From: Chloroflexota bacterium
GTDB taxonomy: Bacteria; Chloroflexota; Ktedonobacteria; Ktedonobacterales; Ktedonobacteraceae
Reading direction: 5' to 3'
Assembly (NCBI GenBank): GCA_902812455.1
Contig: CADDZH010000010.1
Coordinates: 1 to 64,000 of the forward strand
DNA: 64,000 nucleotides
Part shown: piece by piece, positions 59,642-64,000 of the stretch
Position numbering within the stretch: the first letter of the stretch is position 1
Layout of the letters: each line of letters begins with the position of its first letter
Made by a program: the position numbers and the translations under genes
Notes under the pieces: model-generated
Database searches by the model: none
What the model was told of the DNA's origin: nothing
What the model saw: the letters and a program-made list of their open reading frames with translations, nothing else

Positions 59642-62600
59642 TTATTCCTCCTGCGAGCTTCTCAGATCCTCCAGTTCTTGCAACAGTTGCGTGTTATATG
59701 CCTGCAGTTGTGCAATTTGATCCCGCAAGGATTGATTCTCTCGCAGGGCCTGGTTCAAGCTTTCACGCAAATCTTCTCGTTCCTGCATCGCCATATCCAG
59801 CTCATCGCTACGTATGCCGTGCTCGTGGCGCAAGCGCTCAAGGGCGTTCTCCAACTGGTTGATACGCGATTGATCTTGCACGATGCGCGCCGTTAAATTC
59901 ATGATCTCATTTTTACGCGCATCGCGTTCAGACTGCAGGTCTCGCTCCAATTTAGCAATCTCTGGCGCAAAACGCCATCCCAGCAAGACAGTGTATAATT
60001 CATATTCAGGGCTTCCTTTCTGAGCCAGGCGCCGCATATTCTGAAGCGTTGTCACATCCCACTCTCCGCGAGCCAGCAAGCTCCCCAGTGCACGCAGGGC
60101 AATTGCCAGGCGGTGAGGAGAGGCTATACCGGCCGAATCCGGTGAAAGGCCATAGCGGCTCAACGAGCGAGCATACTCATAGACATCATTGTCTGGCTGC
60201 AACAGGCCAAGCACGCCCATTACCTCAGCCTGCAGCTCTGTCGAAGCGCCTGGATCGTTAAGCAGGCCCCGGAGCGCATCCCTGGCTCCCTCACCCAGGA
60301 ACAAGAAGGCATAGGCAAGTCGCTGGTGATGCTCTGGACGTGTGTAGAGTTCATGTGCCAGGTGATTGATCACAAGCTCCCCACCGAGTAAGAGCAACAG
60401 GGCTATAATGCGCAGGCTTGTATGCTCTTGCTCGTGAATCTCCACATAGCCTAGCAGGGCAGGGATCATCTCCTGATTGACATGCGGCAGGGTTGCTTCA
60501 TCATGAATACGTTCCAGGAGCAGGGTCATAGCCATAGCCATATCTTCCGGCCTGTTGCTATCTAACAGCTCAACCAGGGCATCTTTAATCACCTCGGTTG
60601 ACATCATCTGGAACACGCGCATAGCGGCCTCACGTCGAGCCCGGTTGCCGGTATCACTATGGGCAGCCCAAATAAAAGAAAGAGCAGGCACGCCAATTTC
60701 AGAGAGGATATGCTGCGCTGCCTCTGCTACCGCACGATCCTGGTCAGTGATCAATTCCCCTACTCCACGTACAGCCAGCGCACCAAGCTTTATCAGGGCC
60801 GTCTGAGCTCCTCGTCTTCGCTCCTCCATACGCAAAGCTTTCAGCAGCCCATTGAGTACGCCAGCCTGCCAGTCGCGTCTTTGAGCGAGCCGTTTTAAGG
60901 CCTCAGAGGCATCATCAATCAGGTATGCATCCTCCAACCCTTGCAGTAAGGCAGGGATAGCAATATCAGGGAGATCATCCGTCAGGATTTCCATAAGCGT
61001 TTCGTGCGCTCGCAAGGGTAACGACGGGCCAAAAAGATGGACAACACGAACAATAGCCGCGGGCTGCTGCCGCACTAGCGCCACTACGATGCGCCGGGCA
61101 TATTCCTGCACTTCAGCCTCGGCGTCATCCAGAGCCGGCACAAGCGCTGTGATTACGCCAGGCCCAAATTGCTGCAAGATGGTAGCCGCAACCGCCGCTC
61201 GATCAGGGTCTCTTAGCAGATTTACCAGCGGAGGGATCGCTTCAGGATATCTCAGGAGAAAGCGGGTCACAAGATTGCGCCATGCGGGGCGATCCAGCAT
61301 TTCTAACAAGGCGGGGACAACTACAGGCCCCGGCATCTCAGCAAGGGTTTGATAAATGTAACGGCGCACGCGCTCATGTTCATGAAAGAGATACTGCACA
61401 AGGATATGAGCGGCATCTGCTCCCTGTGCCTTGAATACGAGCATAATCTGCTCTGCCTGGGCATCGCTGCACCCGCGCCAGGCCTCTATCAAAGCTTTTC
61501 CTGGAAACGGAACCATGCCCAGCAAAGCGCGACGAGCACGCTGCGTGGTTGCCGTTTCTTCCCGTGTATCGAGGGCAGCAAGCAAGCCACCGAAGGCAAC
61601 TTCACCGAGCGAACTTAGTGCATCAATGGCTTCTTCGTACAACTGCACCTGCGGAAGCGACAAGGCTTGAATCAGCGGCAAGACAACACGCCGGTCAGGA
61701 AACTGGCCAAGCGCGCGAATAACTGCGATGACGAGCAGGATATCGGCCGGGGACAGGGAAATACCGGCTTGCATGCCCACTTGCCGAAGCGCTTTTAGCA
61801 AGTCAATAAGTGCTGGAACAGCACGAGGATCGTGTACCTGCTCAAGCACCTGCACCAGGAGCCGGGTTCGCCCCGCTACAATGGGGAATAGGGCCTGGAT
61901 GACGGGTTCGACAACGACTTCCCCCATACTCTCCAATATGGAGGCTGCCCGCTCAGCAACCCGCATATCAGGATGAGACAGGGTCACATCGATCAGGCCG
62001 GGGATGCTTTCAGACCTATAGACACGTAATGCTTCTGCAACCTGCTGCTGCACTAATGGGGATGCATCAGCTACATGATCCAGGATCGCTGGGAGAGCCT
62101 GTGGATCGCGCATATCCTTCAATATCTCGATGATACGCGCACGTACAAGCTCGGCTGGTCGCTGATCTAAATAAACCAGCAGGAATGACGTGGCTGCCGA
62201 TCCTATTTCTCGCAGAACCTGCTTTATGTTGTCCACCAGTATTTCATCACCGGCAGAGAGATAACGCAACAGTAAGGGAATAGCTTTTTCCGGGACAACA
62301 GCCAGCGCTGCCTCTGCCCGCACCAGTACCTGGCGAGCTTGTTGTTGTATTTCAGGTTCTGCGGCATACTTTGAGAAAAGGATCGATATGAGGGCTTCCA
62401 GGATACGCTGATATGCCACGGGAGCAAGCCCTGGCTTCCTCTGAACTGCTGTGGCAGGCTCGATGTCCTGCTTGCTGCCAGGGCTTCCCGCGCCTGCCAC
62501 CTGCCCTACAGTCAAGCTTTCAGCAGGTTGGGCCGCCAGTAAAAGAAAACGCTCGAGGGTAGCAAGTATGGCTCTGTGGATTTGAAGCGCTTCCCTGCCC

Positions 62601-64000
62601 GGCAGGTGCTCTTCCAATTGCGCAAGTACATCATCCAGCGCTAACTCTGGCCCAAGCCGGCTGAGAGCATGGATAGCCCGTTCCACGATAAGCGGTTCTG
62701 GAGCGACCAGGCAAGCCACCAGGGGCGCAACTGCATCCGCGTGATTTGTTCCTCCCAGAATATTGATAGCAGCCGCCCTCAGCCGCGAACTTCTCCCCGG
62801 TGCGGGCTGGCTCAGTTCTGCAGCCTGTGGCACAACAGATCCACTGAACCGCCACAGGATGCGGCATACTTGCCTTACCTGCTCATCATAGGCAGGAATA
62901 TCGATGGTGTCACGCAGGTAGCCAAAGAGGAGATCAGGAACGATGTGCCGGTCGAGCAGGAGAAGAAGTTCATCTGCACCATCGAGCATGATCAAGGGAA
63001 ACAGCGACTGGTAGAGCTCTTGCGCCCCCTGCTCGATACAGTGCGTGAAGATGCGTGCCAGTTGCTGGCGCGCTGCATGATCACGTAGCACATTCTCCAG
63101 TAGTGCGGCCAGTTGCGCTGGTAGCGGCTGCTCTTGCAGGGCGCCGGCCTGAGGCGATACCCATGAAACGCCAACACAGATCAGGCTCAAGGTGAGAGCC
63201 TGGAGAAGAAAAGCAGGGTTGTTTTTCCCCAGCAGGGCAAATTGCCCGGCCAGCATCAGGGGCTGATCTGATAGGCCAGCCCAGAGTGTGACCGGCAAGC
63301 TCCAATACACGGCATTCGCAATGATTTCTCTCATAAGCGATGAAGAAATAAATTGCGAAGCTCTACTTTGCACCAGGAGATATTCTGCTAAACAGTATGC
63401 AGCGACCAGCTCGTGACGAAAGCTTAGCGCGAGCTGCCAATGCTGCCCATCATTGAAGACCGGGGCTATCTCAAGCAGGGCGGCATTTTGCGCCTCTTGC
63501 AAAACAGCGGCAATAGATGAGGTCGGGATTGATTGGCTATCAAACGGCTGCTGTTCAAGCCATCCCTGTAATTCGCCGGCTACTGCTCCGCCAGGCATTC
63601 CTTCGCGCCTGGCATCATTGTTGTCTATCCCTGGCAACAATATGGCATCAGGCTTGCCTGAAAGGCGTGCAACGCAGGCGATGCGGCCGAGTAGTTCAAC
63701 TACATCGCTTGTGGCTAATTGCTCCGTCTTATTTGCCGATCTCCTGGTAGGTGGTTGTTGCCCACCCTGAATCACCTGATCGATATACATGCGCCAGAGC
63801 AAGCCGCGTGTACCTATTGATGTTCCAGGGTTAATACCAATATGAGCAATGATTGCTAGCAACGTGAAGAGTGTCAGGGGATTGGTGCAGAGATAACGCA
63901 GTCGGCCCTGCTCGATCACCTGCATGATTTGCCCGGCGGTATATTGCCAGTGGCCATCCCGCTCCTTCACATACCGTTCCACGAACGCACGTACCTGCTC
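59642..64000 (-). CDS. NACHT-type STAND NTPase with HEAT repeats and coiled coil (N-terminus outside window)
   Basis: The frame is open through the right edge; 1,452 residues are visible, so the true start is upstream. The first 85 visible residues include RLRYLCTNPLTLFTLLAIIAHIG, resembling the end of a NACHT NTPase module (the NPLxL helix); the P-loop is not in the window. A long helical middle follows with many HEAT units (ALGQFPDRRVVLPLIQALS, LEQVHDPRAVPALIDLLKAL, ILKDMRDPQALPAILDHVAD, about residues 400-1290). The C-terminal 110 residues are a coiled coil (RIVQDQSRINQLENALERL, ELDMAMQEREDLRESLNQAL). STAND proteins act as switches that assemble on ligand binding, in immunity and signalling. 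The next gene is a pseudokinase. Confidence 0.8.
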   Translation of the reverse strand, partial: EQVRAFVERYVKERDGHWQYTAGQIMQVIEQGRLRYLCTNPLTLFTLLAIIAHIGINPGTSIGTRGLLWRMYIDQVIQGGQQPPTRRSANKTEQLATSDVVELLGRIACVARLSGKPDAILLPGIDNNDARREGMPGGAVAGELQGWLEQQPFDSQSIPTSSIAAVLQEAQNAALLEIAPVFNDGQHWQLALSFRHELVAAYCLAEYLLVQSRASQFISSSLMREIIANAVYWSLPVTLWAGLSDQPLMLAGQFALLGKNNPAFLLQALTLSLICVGVSWVSPQAGALQEQPLPAQLAALLENVLRDHAARQQLARIFTHCIEQGAQELYQSLFPLIMLDGADELLLLLDRHIVPDLLFGYLRDTIDIPAYDEQVRQVCRILWRFSGSVVPQAAELSQPAPGRSSRLRAAAINILGGTNHADAVAPLVACLVAPEPLIVERAIHALSRLGPELALDDVLAQLEEHLPGREALQIHRAILATLERFLLLAAQPAESLTVGQVAGAGSPGSKQDIEPATAVQRKPGLAPVAYQRILEALISILFSKYAAEPEIQQQARQVLVRAEAALAVVPEKAIPLLLRYLSAGDEILVDNIKQVLREIGSAATSFLLVYLDQRPAELVRARIIEILKDMRDPQALPAILDHVADASPLVQQQVAEALRVYRSESIPGLIDVTLSHPDMRVAERAASILESMGEVVVEPVIQALFPIVAGRTRLLVQVLEQVHDPRAVPALIDLLKALRQVGMQAGISLSPADILLVIAVIRALGQFPDRRVVLPLIQALSLPQVQLYEEAIDALSSLGEVAFGGLLAALDTREETATTQRARRALLGMVPFPGKALIEAWRGCSDAQAEQIMLVFKAQGADAAHILVQYLFHEHERVRRYIYQTLAEMPGPVVVPALLEMLDRPAWRNLVTRFLLRYPEAIPPLVNLLRDPDRAAVAATILQQFGPGVITALVPALDDAEAEVQEYARRIVVALVRQQPAAIVRVVHLFGPSLPLRAHETLMEILTDDLPDIAIPALLQGLEDAYLIDDASEALKRLAQRRDWQAGVLNGLLKALRMEERRRGAQTALIKLGALAVRGVGELITDQDRAVAEAAQHILSEIGVPALSFIWAAHSDTGNRARREAAMRVFQMMSTEVIKDALVELLDSNRPEDMAMAMTLLLERIHDEATLPHVNQEMIPALLGYVEIHEQEHTSLRIIALLLLLGGELVINHLAHELYTRPEHHQRLAYAFLFLGEGARDALRGLLNDPGASTELQAEVMGVLGLLQPDNDVYEYARSLSRYGLSPDSAGIASPHRLAIALRALGSLLARGEWDVTTLQNMRRLAQKGSPEYELYTVLLGWRFAPEIAKLERDLQSERDARKNEIMNLTARIVQDQSRINQLENALERLRHEHGIRSDELDMAMQEREDLRESLNQALRENQSLRDQIAQLQAYNTQLLQELEDLRSSQEE

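Overview
The window is a 64-kb piece of bacterial chromosome with moderate GC. Gene content suggests the phylum Chloroflexota, most likely class Ktedonobacteria. This is an inference from three things: several luciferase-like flavin/F420 oxidoreductases, many dispersed palindromic repeats, and the mix of STAND/HEAT/kinase-like proteins. No rRNA, tRNA or taxon-specific marker is present to prove it.

Layout. 1-2.7 kb: end of argH, then argG and argF (arginine synthesis). 2.7-8.1 kb: a TetR regulator, two luciferase-like oxidoreductases, an NTF2-like protein and a phytoene-desaturase-like flavoprotein. 8.5-12.1 kb: phosphoketolase plus acetate kinase, a complete xylulose-5-P/fructose-6-P to acetate plus ATP route. 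12.3-26.2 kb: a compact run of nine genes combining an ABC exporter, a MoxR AAA+ ATPase, a DUF58 protein, two von Willebrand (VWA) membrane proteins and accessory membrane proteins, probably an envelope system. 26.4-32.3 kb: BrkB-like membrane protein, a two-repeat CRISPR-like locus, a CHC2/Toprim primase-like protein, a lipid-kinase-like protein, and a PEP-mutase/GlcG/BtuF-like trio. 32.3-33.6 kb: small membrane and DNA-binding proteins, one broken by an in-frame amber codon. 33.7-40 kb: rimM-khpA-rpsP (minus strand) divergent from cysE, a nucleoside hydrolase, a diguanylate cyclase and an orphan ABC binding lipoprotein. 40.1-45.1 kb: a DUF433/DUF5615 toxin-antitoxin pair at the head of a tightly coupled operon for PPi-type phosphofructokinase, phosphopentomutase, an acetyltransferase and phosphomannomutase. 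45-54.9 kb: DMT transporter, ROK protein, stress-type proteins, a pseudo-receiver, ErpA, two hydrolases, an M23 peptidase and a KGG protein. 55.2-64 kb: a histidine kinase, a HEAT-repeat protein, a predicted pseudokinase and a giant NACHT-HEAT-coiled-coil protein that runs off the right edge.

The most unusual parts are the NACHT/HEAT/pseudokinase neighbourhood (56.6-64 kb), the ABC-MoxR-VWA envelope cluster with degenerate metal sites (12.3-25.3 kb), the CRISPR-like repeat pair beside a primase-like gene (27.4-28.7 kb), and at least four families of dispersed palindromic repeats in the intergenic spaces. All functions are read from sequence motifs only; no database search was possible.
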